Positions 48,791-57,749 of a stretch of DNA of 64,000 nucleotides are shown in pieces. The translations under genes were made by a program, and so were the position numbers. The notes below the pieces were generated by a model that made no database searches, was not told the origin of the DNA, and saw nothing but the letters and a program-made list of their open reading frames with translations. The DNA comes from Halicephalobus mephisto (Eukaryota; Nematoda; Chromadorea; Rhabditida; Panagrolaimidae), in contig SWDT01000261.1 in the NCBI GenBank assembly GCA_009193035.1, positions 1 through 64,000 on the forward strand. The letters are read 5' to 3'. The stretch's first letter is position 1; each line of letters begins with the position of its first letter.

Positions 48791-50594
48791 ATGTGGTTTA
48801 TGTGGATTTTTGTGATTTTGATCTTGTTTTGTGTGTTCTCATCCAAGGCTAAATATTACTTCAAGTTCTTTTTCTTTTTCCTCGGAATCATTGTTGCTGG
48901 ATCTTTGGGTACTTTTAGAGCCCTCAAGGAAGGCAAATCGACGAATACTTTCTTGTAAGTTATTTTTAATTTTAAAATATTTTAAAATTCAAGTTGATTT
49001 TTATTCAAGTTCCATAAAATCAAGGCATTTGGTAATCCAAAAGTCTTTAATTATGTTGATTAAAGAAAAAAAATTTATTTTAGGATTGTTTTTGATATAT
49101 GGAAACTGTAATTTACGGATTTTAGAACATCTAATATTTCATTTATTTATTTTTAAAAGAGAAAAACTTATTTTAGGATTATTTTTGATATATGGAAATT
49201 GTAATTTACGGATTTTAGAACATCTAATATTTCATTTATTTATTTTTAAAAGAGAAAAACTTATTTTAGGATAATTTTTGATATATGAAAGTTGAAATTT
49301 ACAGGTTTTAGAACATCTAAAATTCCATACATTCATGTTTAAAAGAGAAAAACTTATTTTAGGATTGTTTTTGATATATGGAAATTAAAATTTACAGGTT
49401 TTAGATTAACCAAATGTAGCTTAAATGACCTATATTTTTATAAATAATGTAATTTTTAGTTTCTGCTTTGGATGGTTCAGTATAGTATACAAATGGATGG
49501 GATTGGAATTCATTATTCGTGGATCCGAACATCTGGACACAGATGAGTCAGTGATCGTCGTGGCTAATCACCAAAGTTCCCTTGATGTCTACACGATGAC
49601 GAAGATTTATCCTCGTAATTGTTCCGTCATTTTGAAGAGCAGTTTACGATTCGTTCCTGTTTTTAACTGGATGACGTATCTTGCCGATGCCATTTTTATC
49701 GACCGATTCACGAAGGAAAAATCCAAGTATTCTCTGCATCTAGCTTTGGAAAAAATCAAAAAATTCAAAGTTTGTTTGTTTTTTTACAAAAAAATCGAAT
49801 TTAGTAATTTTTAAAGTTTTTAATACTTTTATATATAACCATTAATTTTCAAAAGTTAAAGGATTTTTAATTTAAAATTGACTTAGAGGTTTTTGGATTT
49901 ATTAAAACAGAATATTCAAAAAATTTAAAAATTTAAAATTGTCACGTAGGCTTATTTGGTTTCTAAGAATTTCTGGAAATCCACGTCGTGATAATTTGAT
50001 AAAAATAATTACTTTTAATTTTTACGAGTAATTACGAAATCGTATAAGATCGTAAAACAATCGTCACGTAGGCTTATTTGATTTCTAAGAATTTTTGGAA
50101 ATCCACGTCGAGATAATTTCATAAAAATAATTACTTTTAATTTTTACGAGTAATTACGAAATCGTATAAGATCATAAAACAATCGTCACGTAGACTTATT
50201 TGGTTTCTAACATATTCTAGAAATTTTCATCAAAGAAAATTTTATAAAATTTATTTTTTAATGATTTTTAAGAATTATTTTTTAGCGTAAAATTTTCCTT
50301 TTTCCTGAGGGAACTAGAAATTCAAAAAAGGAACTTTTACCATTCAAAAAAGGAGCTTTTATTTTGTCCAAAGAAGCCGATGTTTCTGTTGTTCCGGTCG
50401 TTTTTTCGAGATATAATCGGTTTTTGAATCATCAAGAAACCAGATGGGATTATGGAGGAAAAATAATTATCCAGGTTCTACCGCCTATGGATCCGAAAGA
50501 TTTCGCGAGTTTGGAAGCAATGTCGGATGAATGTAGAACGAAAATGGAAAATGAACTTGATCGTCTTGATGAAGAACTCGGAAATATTTCCTAA
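48791..50594 (+). CDS. 1-acyl-sn-glycerol-3-phosphate acyltransferase (LPAAT/AGPAT)
   Basis: Three exons (48791-48954, 49460-49769, 50286-50594) encode 260 aa, a normal length. N-terminal membrane helices (residues 1-41) precede the catalytic HX4D motif NHQSSLD (H92, D97). Next come the acceptor-binding region LKSSLRFVPVFNWMTYLADAIFIDR-like block III, then FPEGTR (164-169), and VPVVFSR. These are the conserved motifs of glycerolipid acyltransferases. It converts lysophosphatidic acid to phosphatidic acid at the ER membrane. Joins: TTCTT|GTAAGT to TTTTTAG (TT|T, Phe), and AAA|GTTTGT to TTTTTAG. A TTTTTTCAG acceptor lies 11 nt upstream of the ATG, suiting SL trans-splicing. An AATAAA occurs about 10 nt after the stop. 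It converges on the CCDC117-like gene with 89 bp between stops. In C. elegans this family is the acl group. Confidence 0.93.
49060..49430. repeat. Four-copy tandem repeat, ~93 bp, in LPAAT intron 1
   Basis: Units carry AAAGAGAAAAACTTATTTTAG, GATTGTTTTTGATATATGGA and TTTTAGAACATCTAATATTT. Copies two and three are nearly identical. Confidence 0.9.
49920..50220. repeat. Three-copy repeat, ~115 bp, in LPAAT intron 2
   Basis: Copies share CGTCACGTAGGCTTATTTGG, GGAAATCCACGTCG and AATTACGAAATCGTATAAGA. Confidence 0.85.
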
Positions 50595-50683
50595 TAATTG
50601 TAATAAAATTCTTTTATCGATATCATGGAAAGACAAAAGATAACAATGATCAACAACAACCCGTGAATAAAAAGTAAAAATTG

Positions 50684-51821
50684 TCAATCTAGGTCCATTG
50701 GTTCGTCGTCTGCGGTTTGGAAGACTGAAGTAGGAACGTTGCTGGTTTGCCGTAATCTGAAGGCTAGATTACCGTCACTAGAGCTGCTGGAAGAAGGGGA
50801 TTGACATCCAAGTCGTCCGTCGATGCTGGAATTGAGGACGTTAAGAGGAGGAGAGATTGAGCTCCTTGACGAAGAGGAATCTTCCGGAAACGTCACTTGA
50901 CTGGTGTCTTCCATTGGAGCTGAGACGGTGTCGGTAGGAAATTCAGTCAGTTCTATGTCTTCTGGAACTTCGTGGATCCTATTATTGATAGGATTTTCTT
51001 CAGAATCGTCGGGAGAATTCGGAATAGGACTGACCGGCGGACGCCAAAGCACCAGTTCTCGACCAGCACTCGGAATGCTAAAAATGAAACAATACAGAAC
51101 TCGAAATTTGCATAAAAACTTACAATTTGGGCAGAAATTTTTCTTTTTTTGCCGCATTCATTATTTGACGAAGCTCTTCAGAAAGAACAAATTCTTCAGA
51201 ATTTTCTTCTTCCTCGGGTTCTTCCACAATGGGTTGCTGTGAATCTTCGTCGACGTCGTAGATAGGAGAGTCGTCCAGATCTTCTGGATCGATTTCGCGG
51301 ATGTAGAGTTCGTCACTCGAATCTTCTTTTGTTTCAGGTTGGTCTTCGGAACTTAAATCCAGGGAATTTAGCTTATAAGCCATCCGTTCCTCGTAATGTC
51401 GTCTTTTGGATCCCGGCTGATCAGATTCATCAGGCACCTAAATTTTCATAAATCAAATTTATAAAAATTCCCATATATCAATTTCGAAAAAATTCATGTC
51501 AAATTTCAAAAGATTTTCATAAATGAATCCCGAAAAAGTCTTCATATATCAATTTCTATGGGACTTTTATATATCAACTTTTAGAAAACTTTCATATATC
51601 AAATTTATAAAAATCTTCATATATCGAATTTATAAAAATTTTCATATACTAATTTTTATAAAATCTTTAAAACTTACTCTTTTCCGCTTCATCGTGTTCT
51701 GATAGAAGAAATTAGGTTCAAATTGATCAACTTCGCACAAGTTCTCGGAATTTTCAAAGGATGAAACAAACTGATTCTTCGCTAAGGACTGTGATCGTCC
51801 AAAAGATGCGAATAACGCCAT
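50684..51821 (-). CDS. CCDC117-like acidic nuclear protein
   Basis: Three minus exons (51821-51678, 51437-51124, 51077-50684) encode 283 aa. Joins are AGA|GTAAGT to AATTTAG (phase 0) and AAATT|GTAAGT to TTTTTAG (TT|C, Phe). Basic NLS-like KRKR and SKRRHYEERM are followed by NSLDLSS and a long acidic stretch. Then come FVLSEELRQIM and ELVLWRPP, and the end is DDEPMDLD. The LVLSD..L and ELVLWKP blocks are, as I recall, hallmarks of vertebrate CCDC117, a poorly studied protein linked to the cytosolic Fe-S/MMS19 machinery and genome stability. The similarity is by eye over two short blocks. Two E2F-like sites lie upstream of the ATG. It converges on the acyltransferase gene. Confidence 0.65.
51440..51670. 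repeat. TTTTCATATATCAATTT repeats in the CCDC117-like gene intron
   Basis: Seven or eight ~28 bp units of ATTTATAAAAATTTTCATAT then ATCAA. Confidence 0.8.
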
Positions 51822-51857
51822 AGATGTAGAAGAAAAACACCAAAAATCGAACAAATC

Positions 51858-51865
51858 GCGGGAAA
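51858..51865 (-). promoter_or_regulatory. E2F consensus TTTCCCGC
   Basis: Perfect consensus on the minus strand, 37 bp upstream of the ATG at 51821. Confidence 0.5.
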
Positions 51866-51977
51866 TTAAAAAATAAAAAAATTAGAAATATTTTTAAATT
51901 CGAAATGAAACTTAAGGATCATTTTTATTTGGAATCAAATCGAACAAGAAGTGACCGGAATGTTCTAGAAAAATCCC

Positions 51978-51987
51978 GGCGCGAAAA
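51978..51987 (-). promoter_or_regulatory. Second E2F-like site TTTTCGCGCC
   Basis: Matches TTTSSCGC on the minus strand, about 160 bp upstream of the same start codon. Confidence 0.45.
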
Positions 51988-52259
51988 TATATCTCATGTT
52001 CGGTTTTCGAAATCACTTTTTTTTGAGAAAAATAATTAATAATTTATTTTTCAAAAAGTAAGAATTTTGTTGGAACATTAATAAAGCAAATTCGATTTAA
52101 AATTAGTTAAATTAATATTCAATAAAAAAAACAACCGTGGGAATTGTAAATTTTAGGATTTAAAAATTTTTTAAATTAAAAATTAAAAATTAAAATAATC
52201 AAACATGATTGATTAATATTTTACGTGAGAAATCGATGAAATTTTTTGTTTATGAATCA

Positions 52260-52790
52260 CTTTTTCGTTTTTCCAAATATGGTCCTGGAACGAAAATTGT
52301 AGTTATTGTTTATTTTTATTTTAAATTTTAGGTAACCAAAAAGAAAAAATTAAATCATACAATATACAAAAATAATAAAAAAGTAGATTTTTTCCTTTTT
52401 TATTTTATTTTATAAATCTTTTTTTAAAATTTTTTAAAATTTGATCTTGAAACGAAAATTGTAGTTATTGTTTATTTTTTTATTTTAAATTTTAGGTAAC
52501 CAAAAAGAGAAAATTAAATCATACAATATACAAAAATAATAAAAAAATAAATTTTTTCTTTTTTTATTTTACTTTAAATCTTTTTTTTAATTTGATCTTG
52601 AAACGAAAATTGTAGTTATTGTTTATTTTTTTATTTTAAATTTTAGGTAACCAAAAAGAAAAAATTAAATCATAATATACAAAAAACAATTTTTTTACTT
52701 TGTAAACTTTTTTGTTTTTTAAGCCTGGTCCCTCGGTGAAAATTTTATAATTGTTTATATTTTTTATTTCAATTTCAGGTAATTAAATAA
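52260..52790. repeat. Four-copy tandem repeat, ~150 bp
   Basis: Units start GATCTTGAAACGAAAATTGT and contain TTTTAAATTTTAGGTAACCA then AAAAGAAAAAATTAAATCAT. Confidence 0.85.
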
Positions 52791-52939
52791 CGAAAGATGA
52801 TTAATATAATAAATAAATCAATCAAAAAGTTCCTTATTTTTATAAGCAATTTTTTCGAAATCAATTTAACACTTGTTTCTGAAAAACTCTAATATTTGAA
52901 TTCTTCCATTTTATATGATTATTCAAAGTTGATATCAAA

Positions 52940-53440
52940 GTCAAAATTAAGTCCGCAGGTTGCGCGCAACATTTCGGCAGCTTGACATCAAAGTGAAAAT
53001 AATATTTACAACTTGCTTGCAGCATTCCGGCAGATCGGTTGGAATTTTTATATTTATATATGAAAGTTTACAAGTCAAAATTAAGTCCGCAGGTTGCGCG
53101 CAACATTTCGGCAGCTTGACATCAAAGTGAAAATAATATTTACAACTTGCTTGCAGCATTCCGGCAGATCGGTTGGAATTTTTATATTTATATATGAAAG
53201 TTTACAAGTTAAAATTAAGTCCGCAGGTTGCGCGCAACATTTCGGCAGCTTGACATCACAGTTAAAACAAAATTTACAACTTGCTTGCAACATTCCGGCA
53301 GATCGGTTGGAATTTTTATATTTATATATGAAAGTTTACAAGTTAAAATTAAGTCCGCAGGTTGCGCGCAACATTTCGGCAGCTTGACATCAAAGTAAAA
53401 ATAATATTTACAACTTGCTTGCAATATTCCGGCAGATTTG
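52940..53440. repeat. Four-copy tandem array, ~134 bp, with TTGCGCGCAA
   Basis: Each unit contains AAGTCCGCAGGTTGCGCGCA, CATTTCGGCAGCTTGACATC and CATTCCGGCAGATCGGTTGG. Copies are nearly identical. The GCAGGTTGCGCGCAAC core matches the 54-bp satellite at 17.6-18.1 kb. The repetitive frames on both strands are artefacts. Confidence 0.92.
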
Positions 53441-53569
53441 CCAACCAAATTGATGTTCAAAAATTGAATTTTGATTTTTATGTCGATTGTAGATTACGAA
53501 ACAGGATTTACATCCGGCAGAAATCCGTTCAATAACGATTTTTATTTTAAAAAAATTTTCACCCACTTC

Positions 53570-53577
53570 TGACGTCA
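53570..53577. promoter_or_regulatory. CRE-like TGACGTCA
   Basis: Lies about 390 bp upstream of the small ATG exon at 53966. Use is unproven. Confidence 0.25.
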
Positions 53578-53965
53578 TCCGTGTCTAAGTTACTTTTTTA
53601 TTTTATTCAAATTTCACGACCGTAATCCAGTGGTTATTGCGAAATATAAAATTATAATCTCATTAGATCCAACTTGTTTCCATAGAAACTTATTTTTTTT
53701 AATTTTAAATTTTTTAAACGAAAACTCGTACCTAACTACGTCGAGGCCTGTTTCGAAATTTTCCAAATTCCGTTTTCAAAAAACCAGCTTTCTTCAAAAA
53801 AGGAAAAACTGACCTGTGGCTACTTTCCTTTTTGGTCAAAAAACCTCGAGGAAAATCCGGCAGTCAATTTTTGGAAAGTCTTTAGTCAAAAATCCACGAA
53901 GCCAGTTTTGACTTTTTTCCTGAGAAAAATAAATTCATAAATTTATAAATATTATTTTTCAAAAG

Positions 53966-54723
53966 ATGTCGGATAAGGTTGCTCCAGGTAAGCTTAATTA
54001 CTGTAATTTTCTATTAAATTAATTTTTTAATAAAAATTAAAAATTTTCGAAAATTTTAAAAATCTAAAATTTTTTGAATTTTTTAATAAAAATCTAAAAT
54101 TTTTTTAGAATTTTTCAAATTTTTAATTTTTTTAGAATTTTTCGAACATTTTAGAATTTTCCAAAAATCCCATGGAAATTTTAAATTTCAGCAAAATTTT
54201 CAAAGTACAAAAAGAAGATTTTCAAGCTTTTGAAAATCTCAGAAATTTTTGTAGGTTTCCAGAATCTTAAAAATGTTTTTAACATCTTCCAAAATTTTCT
54301 GGAATTTTAAATTCTAAAAAAATTTTTTTAATTTCAAAAAAATTAAAGAAAATTTACAAAATTACAAAATTATAAAATTTTTTAAATAAAAGAAAATTTA
54401 TAAAATTTTGGAGTAAATTTTTTTAAAAATTACAAAATTATAATTTTTTTTAAATTAAAGAAAATTTATGATTTTTTTTTAAATTTTTAAAAATTACAAA
54501 ATTATAAAATTTTTTAAATTAAAGAAAATTTAAAAGATTTTTTTTAATTTTTAAAAATTACAAAATTATAAAATTTTTTAAATTAAAGGAAATTTAAAAG
54601 ATTTTTTTTTAATTTTTAAAAATTTACAAAACTTTGGAATAAATTTTATTTTTTTAATTTTTAGCTACTCCGGTTTTGATCCAGAATTACGTGACGGACA
54701 AAAGGAGGTTGGTTTTTATTTAA
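53966..54723 (+). CDS. Possible micro-gene, two exons
   Basis: ATG at 53966 (MSDKVAP) is followed by a strong donor CCAG|GTAAGC at 53987. An acceptor TTTTTAG at 54664 continues in phase as ATPVLIQNYVTDKRR. If exon 2 is read through, a stop falls at 54721-54723 (26 aa) and AATAAA is close by. If instead GAG|GTTGGT (54707) is used, an in-phase exon at 55667-55706 (acceptor ACCGCAG) adds SIRESSKCSQSP and a stop. It does not join the CTL gene in frame. Exon 2 looks coding; the full product is uncertain and unrecognised. Confidence 0.3.
53990..54660. other. AT-rich low-complexity intron-like sequence
   Basis: Repeats of ATTACAAAATTATAAAATTT and A/T runs. Confidence 0.6.
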
Positions 54724-54989
54724 ATAAATAATTATTTATTCGAATAAATGAGGGCCTGGAGAAGGGCAACGTTCCGGTCTCTTAATTCTGGATGTAAATT
54801 GTTTTCTCCTGTCTTTTATGCCCGTGGGAACTGGTATTAAGTTAATCTCGAACGGAAAAGCAAATTCGGATTTTTTTTTCAGGTTTTGAAGCGAAACGAA
54901 AACTTCGATTTTTTCTGTTTTTGACGTTTCAGTTTTTTTTTTAAATTTTTGAATTTCATTTTTTTCAAAAATCATTTAAAAAAATATTT

Positions 54990-55446
54990 TTTAGGAAATT
55001 CTTTCAAAAAACATCTTAACATAAATTTTTCGAATTTTCCAATCAGAACCAAAATTGGGATTTCAGGTGATTTTACAAGATTCTGAAAATGTCTGATAAA
55101 TCATATTTAAAAATTATTAAAATTATTAAAAAAGTTCAAAAATTCGTCTTAACTGGAAAAATTTCCTTTTTCGTACTAAGACCAAAAGTTAGAAAAACTT
55201 TTCTATATCGTTCTAGAAAGTTTTAAATTTATATTATTGTTCAAAATTCTAAAAACCATTTAAAAATGTTCGAAAATTTGTCTTATGATGAAAATACGAA
55301 TTTTTCCAGTTAAGACCAAAAGTTAGAAAACTCTGGTTTTACATTGTTCTGAAAAGTTTTAAATTTATATTATTGTTCAAAATTTAAAAAAGTCCGAAAA
55401 TTCGTCTTATGATGAAAATACGAATTTTTCCAGTTAAGACCAAAAG
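54990..55446. repeat. TTAAGACCAAAAGTTAGAAAA repeats, ~130 bp
   Basis: Three or four units with TTTTTCCAGTTAAGACCAAA and AAATTCGTCTTATGATGAAA. Confidence 0.75.
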
Positions 55447-55650
55447 TTAGAAAATTTTACTCTTGCGTAATTCTACGTGATATTTAAAGTCTTTATTTGA
55501 TTCTAAAAATATTAGGATTTTATTCTCAATAATCCTATTCAGAAACCGTAATGAAAGAAGTTTTTCGAAGTTTCCCATAATGGAAATTTTCGAATTTTTT
55601 TCAATTGCCTCAATTGCAGTCTTGACTGTTGTAATTTCCTTCAAGGCCAT
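55447..55650 (-). CDS. Possible small gene, 67 aa
   Basis: An ATG frame reads MALKEITTVKTAIEAIEKNS and runs to TAG or into an AATAAA-containing stretch. The first half has gene-like codons (GCC TTG AAG GAA, GTC AAG ACT GCA) and could be helical. It sits immediately downstream of a unique GC-richer region (55651-55950) that could be its promoter. The second half lies in repeat-like sequence. Not recognised; it might be only a first exon. Confidence 0.22.
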   Translation of the reverse strand: MALKEITTVKTAIEAIEKNSKISIMGNFEKLLSLRFLNRIIENKILIFLESNKDFKYHVELRKSKIF

Positions 55651-55960
55651 TTTTGAGAAACCGCAGGTCGATCAGGGAGTCGAGCAAGTGCTCTCAAAGT
55701 CCATGAATTTCACTCTTTGTGACTCATCCGTTGCCTGAGGGAATGGTTGCGCGAAATTCGTTCAATCGATCATCTGGATCGATTGTTTTCCACAAGTCAT
55801 CATTTATCTAAAAAAACGTCATAGCCTCGGGGGGTTTCGGTTAGAATTGTCGTTTTTGGTCGACAAGTCCCTAAATCCCGTGTTGTTGACCACCGCGCGG
55901 CCTCAAGTGCTTTCCTATCTCGTGGACTCAACCGTAGTCCAATTTTTATTTTTATTTTAA
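55651..55960. other. Unique GC-richer region with long perfect hairpin
   Basis: CAATCGATC-ATCTG-GATCGATTG (55763-55785) is a perfect 9+5+9 inverted repeat. GAGCAAGTGCTC nearby is another palindrome. It could be a promoter or a structured RNA. The 40-nt candidate exon at 55667-55706 lies at its left edge. Confidence 0.3.
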
Positions 55961-56160
55961 GATTTTTTTTATTTTAAAAGTTTCTTTTTTATTTTAAAAA
56001 TTTCTTTTATTTTAAATTTAAATTTTTTTATTTTAAAATTTTTTTTTACTTTTTTTTATTTTTTTTAAATTTTTTTAAATGTTTTTTAATATTATTTCGT
56101 AATGATTCATTTTAAATATCTAAAAAATTTAACTTAAAAAATAAATTTTTTAAATTCGTG
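55960..56160. other. T-rich low complexity
   Basis: No gene seen. Confidence 0.6.
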
Positions 56161-56179
56161 TGAAATCTAAAAAGTTGGA

Positions 56180-56880
56180 AATTTGCACGTTTTGCGCGAA
56201 ATTTGACTCGCAGTGGTAGAATAACAAGTCATTGTGGTCAACAAAGTTGAAATGGCAAAGTTAATTTCGTACCTTTTTGGACTATTTTTTGTCTTAAATT
56301 TGGTTCGCAGTGGTAAATAATCGAATTTGTTGTGATTTGAACGACTTAAATGGTAAATTCGTCTCGCGCTTTTTTTGAAGTTCTTCTTTGTTTCAAAATT
56401 GACTCGCACTGGTAAATGGCCAAATCATGATGGTTTTCAGGAACTTTCGCGTTGAGAGTTGACTTTTTTCCATTCTTTTCAGCGCTAAAATTCACTCGCG
56501 TAGGTAAATGAATAACTTCCTCGTAATTTTCGAAAACTTTCTTTTCGAGAATTGATTTCACGTTTCTTCGTGAATTTTTTAATACGAAATTCAATTTCTA
56601 ATGGTACCTGAGCCAACTTTTCTGGATTTTGGAAATTTTCTCGTCAAGAGTCGATTGTATTTTTCTTAAATCCCTTTTTTGCACTTAACTCCACTTACCC
56701 TCGGTAGATGAACAATCTCTTCATGTTCATCAGGAACTTTCGTTTCGAGAGTTAACCCCACTCTTCTCAACCTGTTTTGTCTCTGACTTCACTCATCGGT
56801 GAAAGAGGGCTCTCATGGTCGTCAGAACTTCGCGATGGGAGTTACTTTCGCGTTCCGCGAGATTTGTGCTGTTTTACCAA
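56180..56880. repeat. Relatives of the inverted-repeat arm sequence
   Basis: Six to seven ~80 bp units with TTGACTCGCACTGGTAAATG, CAGGAACTTTCG and GTTGAGAGTTGACTT. The same GACTTTCGTTTCGAGAGTTGA core occurs in the arms at 30.9 and 41.5 kb. The overlapping minus frames are repeat translations. Confidence 0.7.
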
Positions 56881-56909
56881 AATCGACGATCAGACTTGAA
56901 AGTCGAGAT

Positions 56910-57520
56910 TTAGAATTTCCATGCTAGGACAAAATTTTTCGAAACTTTCTTATTAAGAGAAATTTTTTTTAAAATTTTTCTATTAAAAGAAGATTTTTTT
57001 TAATTTTCTTATTAAGAGAAGATTTTTGAAAATTTTCTATTAAAAGAAATTTTTTAAAAAATTTTTCTATTAAAACAAAATTTTTTGAAATTTTCCTATT
57101 AAAACAAAATTTTTCGAAATTAACTTTTTCGTGCTAAGACACGAGGTTATGTTTTGATTTGAAAAATCTAGATTTTAAGTTTATCAATTTAGATAAAATA
57201 ATTGTTTTGGAAATTAAAGAATTTGTGAATGCTGTTTTGACGCGAAAGTTTAAATCTCGAATTTCGGTCTGTTTTATAAAAGTTGAATTTTTCGTGTTAA
57301 GACATGATTTTTGAAAATTTGGACTTTTAGTAGTAGGATACTACAGAAATTTGAATTTTTTTGTGTTAAAATAATTTTTTAAAATTGATTTTTTTATGTT
57401 AAAATAATTTTTAAAAATTTATTTTTTTTGTTAAAATAATTTTTAAAAATTTATTTTTTTTTTGTTAAAATAATTTTTTAAAATTGATTTTTTTGTGTTA
57501 GGAGAACATTTGTAATTTTT
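56910..57520. repeat. AT-rich repeats TTTTCTATTAAAACAAAATTT / TGTTAAAATAATTTTTAAAA
   Basis: Short-period imperfect repeats with occasional CGTGCTAAGACA cores. No gene. Confidence 0.65.
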
Positions 57521-57683
57521 TTATTTTGAAGATCTATCTTACCTAAATCGATGAAAATCAATATATGAATTTTTCTAATCAAGAACTAATTTTGTGTCTT
57601 GACACGAAGATTCCAAATTTCGACTTCCAACTCTGATTCTCAACTTGGAAAATAAATTAAATCTTCGTTTTATTAATTTTTTA

Positions 57684-57749
57684 GAAAAAACGGGTTGTTT
57701 CCTGTCCATTGTTGTTTGTTTTCTGCAAATGTAATAATCCGTTGGTGGA
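57684..57749 (+). promoter_or_regulatory. 5' leader of CTL gene with minimal ATG-TAA uORF
   Basis: A TTTTTTAG acceptor ends at 57684. The 65-nt leader contains ATGTAA at 57729-57734, a start codon directly followed by a stop, 15 nt before the main ATG. Confidence 0.5.

Noticed and set aside
52947..53460. Repeating minus and plus frames (PECCKQVVNI type)
   Set aside because: Translations of the 134-bp array; copies repeat the same peptide.
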